From contig JAJGOT010000164.1 in assembly GCA_022457155.1 (NCBI GenBank), positions 822,501 through 886,500 of the forward strand: 64,000 bases of DNA, in the 5' to 3' direction. The notes under the pieces were generated by a model that saw only the letters and a list, made by a program, of their open reading frames with translations, was not told the origin of the DNA and made no database searches. The DNA is from Cladopsammia gracilis (lineage: Eukaryota; Cnidaria; Anthozoa; Scleractinia; Dendrophylliidae). Made by a program: the position numbers and the translations under genes. Positions within the stretch are counted from its first letter, which is position 1; each line of letters opens with the position of its first letter. Below are positions 50,301-57,492 of this stretch, piece by piece.

Positions 50301-53300
50301 AGGTATTAAAGGTTATAATAAGCAACACAGCTTCTGTTAACAACATTTTATGTACATTTCTGTTACATTTCTTAGCCATCGTCTGTAAAACATCAGGGTG
50401 TAATCGTATTGATTTCATTACTTTATGTAAATTGGAGATTTTCAACTGCAGGACAGCAATTTTGTCATGTTTTGCTTTATTAAACCTTATTATTTACTTT
50501 CAAACATTGTCTGACACAAAAAGTGTCTGTACATGTAATGATTGTAGCTATCACATGTTTATGTTAGACAAATGAACAGATCTCAACAATTTCAAAAGAA
50601 TAATTATCTTAACGTAATATAAGTTATTTTTGTTTCATAGGTCAAAGATGTCATCAGTTAGAACAGATCTCTGGCCAATTGTCTACCATCATTGATACTA
50701 AAGATGATCTCATTTCCAGACTGCAACAACCCTTTGTAGGAGAATTCTTAGAAATAGATGCAGCGCATCATAAGTAAGCCAGTCTGTATAACATTTTGTT
50801 ATAAAGTTATAATTATGGTTTTCAAAAAGAAACAAATTCACCAATGTCACTTGTCAAGTTTAAAGGAAATGGTCTAGACAAACAATGATGTATTGAAAAT
50901 AAACCCAAGACAGTTGAACATCTTCTTATGAAAACCACCCTCTTTATTATGCAGCACTTTCTATAAGCTTGTCCTTGGATCTGCCGTAACCTGAGCCAGC
51001 TCAGGAACTGAAAGAGAACTGGAGTGCCCAAGTTTCTCAACTATGGATATGTCTTTGTTCCCTTTACTGCCATGCTCCGTCACAGGTGACCAATATTTTT
51101 GAAAATCTGAATGGAGTTTTCAAGTTTACGCGTCGGTTTTGTAAATTCATTCCGAGATTTGTAATTCCCGTGAGAATTTTACCGCATTTTCGGAAACAAA
51201 CAGCAACAAAATATCATTTTATTTGAAATGTGACATATCCGAACAATATTAGGATTTTTATGCATGTAGCGAAGTTTTTTTCCCGTTAACTCGTGACTTT
51301 CAAAGTGTTTTCCAGAGAGAAATAAATCTCGGACATTTCAAAGAAATATAAATATTCAAATGTTCATTTCACTCTTGTGGATTACTGGTCACGGGTGACG
51401 GAGCAAAAAAGGGGAAGAAAGATGAAGAATGTTGAGAGCAATTACCTATCCACCATTATGGCTCACTGGTTCTATTCCAGGACTTATCATCATATGCGGC
51501 TTGTGGTTTATGAATTTAAATCTGCTGTTGGCCCTAGTCCTTGCTTTATTTTTTAAGTTTTTTTCTCTGGGAACCACATGTACATGTACTACCACAAAAA
51601 CTTATATCATACAGCTGTATATCACAATTTGAACTGAAGAGCCACTCTCTGGATTTCCATTGCAAATTATTCTTTCATTACCGAACAGAAGCAGCTTAAC
51701 GTAAAACTCAGAGCAGAATGCATTAATTTTGCATGCAAACTACAAACCTGTCAAAAACTTGTGATACACAAAATGAATTCTAGATTGTACTTAAAATTCA
51801 TTTTGTGGATCTTTAGTTTTTGACAGGTTTGTGGTTCATGTGCATTGTACTCTGCCGTTTCTTCAGAAGAAAGTATTGTTGTTTCTCAGTTTTGTGATTA
51901 ACTACTAGAATGCTGGATACTATAAAGTAGCCAAATGAATTGCTTATTTTTTTCTTTTTTCTTGCAGGAATACAGCAGAGATTTTGCCCATGATCTCATC
52001 AAACCTAGCTAGTTTCCCAACACTGCTGGAAAATATAACTTGGATAAGAAACTTCTCACTAGCAGATGGCCATTTGGTAGATCAATCATTTTATTTATGG
52101 CGGGAAGGGGTATAAAGGGTGTACTAAGGGTTTTGTATTCCATACCCTTAACTCTTAGTTCGTAATACTTCCTTGAAAGCTCCCACTACTTTGACATTTC
52201 ACAATATTAGTTTACCTACAGTTTTTTTCCCTTCGCACTGAACTGTGAATCCCATTTTCTCAATTTTCCTTCTCCCATCTCTCTCAGTGTCTTTTTTCTC
52301 CCAGTTTTCCACCCCCTGCCCCCTGCATTCCTGGACCCCCTGCCTTCCTCTACCTCCACCCCCTTCGTTTTGCTGAACTTGTTGTAATGATGCTTCCTCC
52401 ATCTCTAGGGGCAGACAATGATTTTTCTTTCTTTAAAGGACACCCAGATCCTTTTTTTGTCCGTTTTGGCCGTCCACGCATAAACAATAAATCTCCAGCG
52501 TTTTTGAAAATGTCCATTTTTATGGTGTGTTGGTCGGAACACCTATTAAACCATATAAATATCTTCATTTTCAAACAAAAACGATCAAAATCACATACAT
52601 GTACATGTGCAGAACTGGAAATAATTTGTCTAGCTTAACAGGACATATGTCCTTCCAGACCTTTATTTTGATCTGAAATCATACAACATTGGTCGGCCAT
52701 CTGCCATCTTGGACTTCTTTCCTAGATAAGATAAGATAGGTTTGCAATGCATTTTAGGGCGATTTCAAATTTCTCAAATCAGGATGGCCTTTTACGCGAA
52801 ATAAATGGCGTATTAGACTCCATTGCAACACTAGTCCGACAATAACCGATGAACAACTGTTATTTCTAGTACTGCTTAGAGACGAGGCCTTAGGTGTTTA
52901 ATTCATATGACAATTTCCGGGTGTTGCGAAGCCATTGTTGGTTAGCTTTTGTGTTGTGGTGTGGGTATTGTTTAGTGTCTTTTGAATCGTTTGTTTTATG
53001 TCATTTGGTGATCACACCATCCGCAACACCAAGAAACTACCCAATTTCCCAAAACAGCATTATTTTGCAAAGGGTTTTTACTCTCTGAAGTATGTATTTT
53101 ATACGTAATATATCAAACACAAGGAAGAGTGTTTCATCAAGATTTCCAAACACAAAGAAGTGGGTTTAAAAAGTGAGATGCAGTTGTGTTTTATTTAACC
53201 GACCTCAAGGTATTTGGATACCTGATGAAACACTCTTCCTAGTGTCTGATATAGGTTCTTTGCAAACGGATCATTAAATACAGAGAAAATGAAGGAATGA

Positions 53301-53566
53301 AATCGGCCAAAATCTATGTCAATTTCAATCGGATTCCAAACCACTGTCGTGCTTATAATTTTCTTTATTTAAACGTGATGAATTATTAATGAGTCCAAGA
53401 ACAGTTTATCAAGACGTGTTTTGTCTCCTTTTTGTAGCTGGGTGTACTGTCTTCTATCGAGTCCTCATTTGCCGAGATTCAGAGTTTCTATCAAGCTTTG
53501 TGTCAGAGTCGAAACCTCATGTCACACCTTCAAGAGGAGCAAGGGAAACAAATGGATGCACTGTAA
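41344..53566 (+). CDS. HAUS2: HAUS augmin-like complex subunit 2, six exons
   Basis: Augmin recruits gamma-tubulin to spindle microtubules; HAUS2 is a small coiled-coil subunit. Exons, with matching phases and GT/AG borders: 41344-41466 (ATG), 41658-41768, 49308-49359, 50641-50773, 51968-52076 and 53438-53566 (TAA). They sum to 657 nt, 218 residues, close to the family's usual 230 or so. Family-like blocks are ANPW near the N-terminus, QRCHQLEQ over the exon 3/4 junction, RLQQPF, and a helical C-terminal half. The 7.5-kb intron 2 holds a RecQ relic, a Ginger-like element and a SINE. The sequence before exon 3 is a tandem duplicate that repeats the acceptor. The gene ends just before the viral insertion. 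The protein family is assigned from aligned blocks recalled from known HAUS2, without a search. Confidence 0.85.
42311..42760 (-). other. 133-codon open frame of unknown status in HAUS2 intron 2
   Basis: An open minus-strand frame with a Glu/Thr-rich middle (EEEQQGNTDETEEGG) and no recognised domain lies between repeats. It could be a transposon scrap or chance. I do not call it a gene. Confidence 0.15.
43590..43790. repeat. TCCCG(G/C)ATCCCG-rich repeat
   Basis: Many diverged copies of AATCCCGGATCCCG occur here. A shorter related block is at about 41985-42075. Both lie in HAUS2 intron 2. Confidence 0.5.
44127..44495. mobile_element. MITE with 30-bp terminal repeats
   Basis: AATTGAAGGGCTTCCGGCAAG at the left and its diverged inverse at the right bound 369 bp. 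It lies in HAUS2 intron 2. Confidence 0.65.
44640..44683. repeat. (AAAG)n microsatellite
   Basis: A short run of AATA units is followed by about seven GAAA units. Confidence 0.85.
44841..45345 (+). pseudogene. RecQ-like helicase relic
   Basis: The reading passes through three frames. First comes a piece ending KEKSLIFQSARMIFDTVKE (GKS-type ATP-binding region, degraded). Then LMEDQVKFLKSIGIAAKFIGG and CEIVFGSRESFL (45105-45260) match the helicase stretch after the Walker motif. Last is NEAHR (45322 on), a DEAH-box remnant with the Asp changed. Frameshifts and a stop separate the pieces. RecQ-like frames of this kind are common in transposons and gene relics of corals and anemones. This copy is not functional. 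Confidence 0.7.
45667..45923. mobile_element. Foldback MITE, 257 bp
   Basis: GTACATACACCAAATTGAAG and its inverse at 45901-45923, with further pairing of AAGCATCAACCATGAATGAT, bound a non-coding interior. It lies in HAUS2 intron 2. Confidence 0.6.
46442..46502. repeat. 13-bp minisatellite CAACCCTCCACCG
   Basis: Between four and five perfect copies lie inside the Ginger-like element. Confidence 0.9.
46684..47600 (+). pseudogene. KRBA2/Gin-type integrase relic
   Basis: A broken frame starts MAAANEDYCVDKEQFYLKI. It continues through QLFDVLTEAHKQVAHRG, the zinc-binding region before the catalytic core. It then enters VDDHHTKFVTAYPLHQKKATEV, LCDNERKF and TTQGLVERSNRTWKEDMRA (47185-47440), the D-D-E integrase core, and ends near SPYEAVFG (about 47540). 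The second catalytic Asp (CDN) and the Glu (LVERSN) are present. At least four stops or shifts disrupt it. This family gave rise to the vertebrate KRBA2 gene. Confidence 0.75.
47878..48178. repeat. Tandem repeat, three units of about 100 bp
   Basis: Three copies share TAGCACTGGTGAGCAGTGG, AAAAGCTAACCATTTAAAAT and GTTTAGGGTTA. It lies inside the Ginger-like element; the short frame here is an artefact. Confidence 0.85.
49030..49132 (-). mobile_element. tRNA-derived SINE fragment
   Basis: On the minus strand GTGTAGTGGTTAGTGCAC resembles an RNA polymerase III A box and TTTGAATCC a B box, about 35 bases apart, as in tRNA-headed SINEs. The tail is diverged. It lies just upstream of HAUS2 exon 3. 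Confidence 0.55.
49144..49307. repeat. 88-bp tandem duplication covering a splice acceptor
   Basis: Two copies (about 49144-49217 and 49233-49307) share TACTACAGTACTGTTG, CTCTGACGAACCAAGG and CTTGAAATTCA. The second ends in the acceptor used by HAUS2 exon 3, and the first also ends in CACAG. A C-rich joint separates them. Confidence 0.85.
51736..51840. mobile_element. Foldback MITE, about 105 bp
   Basis: AAACCTGTCAAAAACT and its inverse AGTTTTTGACAGGTTT surround inner arms AATGAATTCTAGA/AAATTCATTTTG. It lies in HAUS2 intron 4. Confidence 0.65.
53109..53252. mobile_element. Foldback MITE, 144 bp
   Basis: ATATCAAACACAAGGAAGAG and its inverse bound a short non-coding interior in HAUS2 intron 5. 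Confidence 0.65.
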
Positions 53567-53728
53567 ACAGTTTATTTATTGTTTATATAATACTTTTACG
53601 TTACAACACTTTCACAAATATACCCAGCATAGAAAATCATGTTTAGGGAAGCAGTCAAGAACTGAATTGTTTAGTTTGTGTTGCTTCTTTCATACTCTCA
53701 GTAAATAACTATATACATGTTATAAGAT

Positions 53729-53734
53729 AAATAA
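53729..53734 (+). terminator. Poly(A) signal AATAAA for HAUS2
   Basis: AATAAA lies 163 bp after the HAUS2 stop codon and is the last host-gene signal before the viral insertion. Confidence 0.6.
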
Positions 53735-53823
53735 AAACGTTCAGTTACTGTGGTTACAAAAATGCTGTATAAGGATAGATACTCTATAAAAACTCAACTC
53801 TGGCCTTTTTCAGGGGAAGTGAA

Positions 53824-54154
53824 GTAGATAATAAAAGATTATTCACAGACAAAACATCATTTCGAACACTCCCCCAAACGTAAGGAATCTCATCAAGCAT
53901 TAAGCTAAAAAGCAACAAAACCATTTTGAGAAATAAATCCCAAATATTCTGCAGTTATTTGATATCCCTTTGAATTTGATTTAGAGTTCGAATCAACTAA
54001 CCAAATTCACCCCCAGTGTTAGCTAGCATAAGTAAAGAAATTTATTTCAAGTTTGAATTACCTTGCTTTTTAGCTTAATGTTTTATGAGATTCCTTACGT
54101 TTGGGGGAGTGTTAGAAATGATGTTTTGTCTGTGAATAATCTTTTATTATCTAC
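53824..54154. repeat. 92-bp inverted repeat at the left border of the viral element
   Basis: Arms 53824-53915 and 54063-54154 begin GTAGATAATAAAAGATTATT and differ at about four positions; the spacer is 147 bp. The inner edge lies 8 bp from the VLTF3-like stop codon. It could be a viral terminal foldback, the element's terminal repeat, or a MITE inserted at the border. Confidence 0.8.
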
Positions 54155-54162
54155 CGCTGAAA

Positions 54163-54917
54163 TCAAGCAGAAAATTTCCATCCCAATCTCAAAAAAATCT
54201 TTTTGCAGATTTCCTTATGTTCCTTTTTCCTATCTTCCGTCTTGATCAAAACAAAGTTTTCCTCCTTCACATTATGCCCCAATCTTTTCAGCAAATGAAA
54301 CAAAACAAACTGGGAATGAAGAAGTTTCTTTCTCCCTCCAGCAATCAAATCATATTCAGCTGAAAAAGTTCGAAAGTCTTCGAGCAGCTGCGTTTCCAAA
54401 TGACCAATGTCATCCACATATTTTCCCGTGATTAAAACCACCAACGCATTTTCTTTTCCTTTCACAGATTTCACATGCCATATCGTCACAAAATCCAATA
54501 TGTGTTTCCTCGTGATTTCTTCTTTCTGCCAATAACAGAGTATTGTTGCAACTAACTTTTCAAGCTCATCTTCCTTCATGTTGATTTTGTTTTTCCCCTG
54601 ATATTTCTGCATGCAATTAGCGAAATGAGTAATTCGAGAATATGATTTTGGGGCTGAATTTGTTGAATATATCTCAAGCTGAATTTTTTCTTCCTCTTCC
54701 TCTTCCTCTTCCTTTTCGCTTCGCTCCGCTTCCCACACTCCAGTTGAAATGAGAAATGGTTTCGTTCTTTCATTGAATTCATTTTCAAGATCTTCCAGCG
54801 CTTCGCTTCGCGTTTTGCTTCCCGAAATCTTTCCATCACATCACCCAGGAGAGAAAAAAGAACTAACCGGTCATCGTCGGTTAGTTTTTCAACGAGGGAA
54901 AGATATTTCTCAAACAT
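54163..54917 (-). pseudogene. VLTF3-like late transcription factor, frameshifted
   Basis: The C-terminal part has the pattern of the VLTF3 family, known from pox-, asfar- and other large DNA viruses as a late-gene transcription factor. It shows RITHF followed by KYQGK, a helical middle, a LLHSQFVLFHLL block, and a lysine-rich end finishing LGWKF. The ATG at 54917, in context CAAAATG, opens a helical N-terminus (MFEKYLSLVEKL). The frame changes by -1 somewhere between about 54840 and 54740, near GAAGCGAAGCG microrepeats, and no in-phase slippery heptamer was seen there. An acidic Glu8 run follows at about 54690-54720. It is divergent from the acidic coiled-coil gene, with a 29-bp gap. The family call rests on motif order; the zinc-binding N-terminus usual for VLTF3 is not evident. 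Confidence 0.65.
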
Positions 54918-54946
54918 TTTGAAAAAAAGAAATCTTTCATTTCAAA

Positions 54947-55234
54947 ATGGATGCGGATGAAAGTGACCATGAAAATTGTCTTACTTGCTCAGAGGAAGAA
55001 AAAAGGACCGACGATGAAACCCCAACAACATCTGACGAGGAATTCATTGTCTCTGATTCGGAGATGGAGGAAGAAGCTGAGCGAAGCGAAGATGAAATGG
55101 AACTCATCTATGAGACAATTGTCAATCTCCAAGAGGAAAACAAGATTCTCAAAAATGAACTCAAAAAGCAAAGTTGCCTCCTCTGGGAAATCCACCGGGA
55201 ATTGAAAGAAAGCAAAGCGAAGCGAACGAAGTGA
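54947..55234 (+). CDS. Small acidic coiled-coil protein of the viral element
   Basis: 95 residues: a very acidic N-terminal half (EEEKRTDDET, SDEEF, EMEEEAERSEDEMEL) is followed by a heptad-like helix (about residues 50-90: YETIVNLQEENKILKNELKK) and a basic end (KESKAKRTK). The start ATG has the context CAAAATG, like the divergent VLTF3-like gene 29 bp away, so the two probably share a promoter. No family is recognised. Acidic, helical proteins of this sort may act as oligomerising adaptors or histone/DNA mimics, but that is speculation. The frame is intact. Confidence 0.6.
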   Translation: MDADESDHENCLTCSEEEKRTDDETPTTSDEEFIVSDSEMEEEAERSEDEMELIYETIVNLQEENKILKNELKKQSCLLWEIHRELKESKAKRTK

Positions 55235-55280
55235 GCCGCGCGAAGCGAGTAAAGCGAAGCTGAGCGAAGCGAAGCGGTGT
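55205..55280. repeat. GAAGCG/GCGAAGC microrepeat cluster
   Basis: The end of the acidic gene and the following spacer are made of AGCGAAGCGAAC, CGCGAAGCGAG, GAAGCTGAGCG and AAGCGAAGCGG units. The same unit occurs inside other genes of the element (54700-54725, 54798-54815, 55077-55092, 57293-57301, 61000-61015 and 59670). Confidence 0.75.
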
Positions 55281-55326
55281 TTTGAAACCCTGAATATGAA
55301 TGTAAAACATTTATATTCTGTCTAGA

Positions 55327-56277
55327 TTAATTTAGCTTTTCCGCATCAATCAACGGTATCCACGAATTGAATTTGTCGGAATAGCCTTTCCACTTAACGA
55401 ATGCTTTCTTTTTCTTCTGGTCCCGGCGAATAACCTTTTCAATGCGGAAAACATCCTGCGTAGTAGGCGACAATTCTGCTTCATAAAACGATCCGGTTAT
55501 TTTTTCTCCCAGCAGATCGACTAATTTATACGTTACAGGATTTGTGTTCAATATTTCATCGATAACAAATATCTCTTCTGTCCAGTTCGGCGTGAAACCT
55601 TTGTCGAATATCTTTCGCTTGTATTTTGAAATTCGGACTCTGTCGCCGACTTTGAATTTTGCTGGGTTGTGTTTAGCATAAAGTAAATCGCCGTATAAAT
55701 TAGCAAAAACCTTTTTCTCATTTTTCTGTTTGCTCGCCTCTGCGGGAGTCATCCGAATGCTCGAATGAAAACGACGATTATATTGATTCACTAACCTGTC
55801 AAGTTTATCGAAATACACTGTATTATTGTTAGCAGAAAACATCTTAAAGAGTTTCTCCTTCATCGTCTTATTCCAACGCTCGACAACAGATGACTTTTCT
55901 TCGTTCTCCGTGACATACAATTTTATCCCATTCTTATCCAGGAGATTCTTCTTTGTTCCATTGAAAAATTCAGACCCTTTGTCTGTCCAAAGCATTTTCG
56001 GTTTTCGCTTCGCGTTGAATATGGATCGGAAAGCATCGGCGACTGATTGACCTCGCTTGTCTTTCAGGGGGCGTATCCAACCATATTTTGAGAAGACATC
56101 GATCACCATCGGGAGATGTTTGATCCCTTTGTTCCACTTCGAAAATTTCCCCATCTCGACTAAATCAGCCACCCAGATTTTGTCAATTCCATATGCTATG
56201 CCTCTTCGTTTTGGAAAGCGCCGCCTGATTGGCCGGTGAAGTTCGTTTGCCAGATTTTGAGCCCAGCCTTCACTCAA
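55327..56277 (-). CDS. Retrovirus-type integrase with C-terminal chromodomain
   Basis: It catalyses strand transfer of the viral DNA into host chromosomes. Counting from a TTG at 56277, the rve core shows VADLVEM (D38), LWTDKGSEF (D99) and VVERWNKTMKEKL (E133), the D-D-E triad. An SH3-like DNA-binding part follows (KVGDRVRISKY, about 205-215), then a chromodomain (about 272-316: FRIEKVIRR, AFVKWKGYSDKFNSWIP) that would target histone marks. All key residues are present and the 316-codon frame is unbroken. No ATG precedes the conserved start. The frame overlaps the end of the PLA2-like gene (TTGA overlap) and is open in its -1 frame from the slippery site at 56289-56295. First internal ATG: VEM at residue 42, too late for a complete core. 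Confidence 0.92.
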   Translation of the reverse strand: MSEGWAQNLANELHRPIRRRFPKRRGIAYGIDKIWVADLVEMGKFSKWNKGIKHLPMVIDVFSKYGWIRPLKDKRGQSVADAFRSIFNAKRKPKMLWTDKGSEFFNGTKKNLLDKNGIKLYVTENEEKSSVVERWNKTMKEKLFKMFSANNNTVYFDKLDRLVNQYNRRFHSSIRMTPAEASKQKNEKKVFANLYGDLLYAKHNPAKFKVGDRVRISKYKRKIFDKGFTPNWTEEIFVIDEILNTNPVTYKLVDLLGEKITGSFYEAELSPTTQDVFRIEKVIRRDQKKKKAFVKWKGYSDKFNSWIPLIDAEKLN

Positions 56278-56295
56278 AATCTTTTCCCGTTTTTT
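56237..56295 (-). promoter_or_regulatory. Candidate -1 ribosomal frameshift signal (PLA2-like to integrase)
   Basis: Reading the minus strand, the heptamer A-AAA-AAC (56289-56295) is in phase with the PLA2-like frame. It is followed by a 7-base spacer and a 9-bp perfect stem GATTTTGAG/CTCAAAATC (56273-56281 with 56253-56261) with an 11-base loop. Loop bases TGAAG could pair with CTTCA at 56237-56241 as a pseudoknot. The PLA2-like stop TGA (56274-56276) lies 12 bases after the heptamer, and the -1 frame is the integrase. The arrangement is textbook, but function is untested. Confidence 0.5.
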
Positions 56296-57040
56296 GGGAC
56301 ACCCAAACCAAGTTTTTGTTTTACATCAATGGTATTTCGCGCCAAAGCATGACCCCATTGTCTTTCTTTCCAGGGAATGGAATCCAAAGCGGCAACCATT
56401 TTCCTGTCTGCTTCATTTTTGCATTTGCGTGGATTCTTTCCCTTCGCACAAACTAAATAATCAACATCGTGCTGCATAGCAACTGCGTCTGTTTTTCCCG
56501 TGGGCTGCTGATAAATTTAGAGGATTTCTCCTTTTTCATTGAATCTGACTTGCTTTTTGAGTGGGTTTCCGGGTCCTGTGAAGTTATGCCCTGGGAGAGT
56601 GAAACCTTTCTTTGGTCTTGGCAGTTTCATAATTAAAGCATGGGCGTCAATGCCACGACCGGATAAGGGATCTAATTTCTTTGAAAGGTCTTTTCTGAAT
56701 GCATCCAAACCTTGATCAAGATATTTGCTCACAGTACTTTTAATCTTTTGTTTGGCAAAATCTGATTTAACCGCTTTACTTAATCCAATGCGGCCAAGAT
56801 TATATAATCCTTTAACACTGCCTTTTAAAGCCATTTCGCCGAGTGAATGGCTATCGGCTATATCGAAAAGGCCCCCACCTCGTGAGGGCAGACTCAGTTT
56901 CCCTTCACAAATCTTGTCTTTTTTATTCCACGGGAAGCGCAACGGCAAAACCACATATTTCTTCCATTTTTTGTGGTCATATATCGAGATGGATTCACGC
57001 ATTCAGTTTGTTTTTTCTCCTTCACACAATATGACTTCAT
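56274..57040 (-). pseudogene. Zinc-ribbon plus PLA2-like capsid protein, broken
   Basis: ATG at 57040 (context GAAAATG) opens a zinc-ribbon-like stretch with YCVKEKKQ, TTKNGR and CASRG; two of the four expected cysteines are replaced. The frame shifts by -1 between about 56930 and 56890. The next frame has GGGLFDIADSHSLGEMALKG, GLYNLGRIG, and a glycine/proline block GFTLPGHNFTGPGNPL. After an in-frame TAA (56517-56519) it continues with QHDVDY and NEADRKM. GPGNPL, HDxxY and the later Asp are the calcium-loop and catalytic elements of parvovirus-type phospholipase A2 domains, which help virions leave endosomes. Similar proteins are known in adintoviruses and Polintons. It is upstream of the integrase, with which it overlaps. 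Confidence 0.7.
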
Positions 57041-57042
57041 TT

Positions 57043-57492
57043 TCAATCGAAATATTCTTTTATGAATCTTTCATTAAACATGGAATCAGTCAGACTGAGA
57101 GGTTTGACAATATCATAATAATCTTTTCCCATTGCCCATTGATGCAGAAAATACAAGCAATAATACCCGCAAAGGACACTGTTGATGTTTTGATACTGAC
57201 TGCTGTTCCAGATCACCCGTTTGCCACTTCTGAATTCTTGGGGATAACCCATCCCAAAACTATCGAAATACCACGTGAATTTCCCAGAAGGAGCGAAGCG
57301 ACCAGGCGCGCAACAAACCCAATGAGTTCCTGCATTTTCAAGCGAATCAAGATTGATGATGCATGGGCTGTGTTTTTTGGGCATGAATTCATCCCTTGCA
57401 AAGATGCCTTTGAAATTTGGAATTTTCAGATAGTCTATCCACTTCATGAGATCAACATTGTTCAGAGGTTTATTCACGAATTTGGGTTTCAC
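57043..57492 (-). CDS. Adenain-type (Ulp1-fold) maturation protease
   Basis: A cysteine protease that would cleave capsid and core precursors during virion maturation. Counted from GTG at 57492, it shows THW (His57), FDSFG (Asp77), a glutamine at 99 or 101 for the oxyanion hole and LCGYYC (Cys108), with 149 codons in all. The conserved start (PLNNVDLMKWIDYLKIPNFKG) lies partly before the first ATG (codon 16), so the natural start is upstream of it. The GTG overlaps the stop of the core gene (GTGA), where an ATG is missing. The frame is also open in the -1 phase from slippery runs at 57558-57573 in the core gene. All catalytic residues are intact. Confidence 0.9.
   Translation of the reverse strand: MKPKFVNKPLNNVDLMKWIDYLKIPNFKGIFARDEFMPKKHSPCIINLDSLENAGTHWVCCAPGRFAPSGKFTWYFDSFGMGYPQEFRSGKRVIWNSSQYQNINSVLCGYYCLYFLHQWAMGKDYYDIVKPLSLTDSMFNERFIKEYFD

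Noticed and set aside
56890..56940. A third A-AAA-AAG heptamer in the zinc-ribbon part of the PLA2-like gene as a frameshift site
   Set aside because: Shifting there would cut the end of the ribbon (the KTRF block). A one-base indel further on explains the sequence better, and there is no clear downstream structure.
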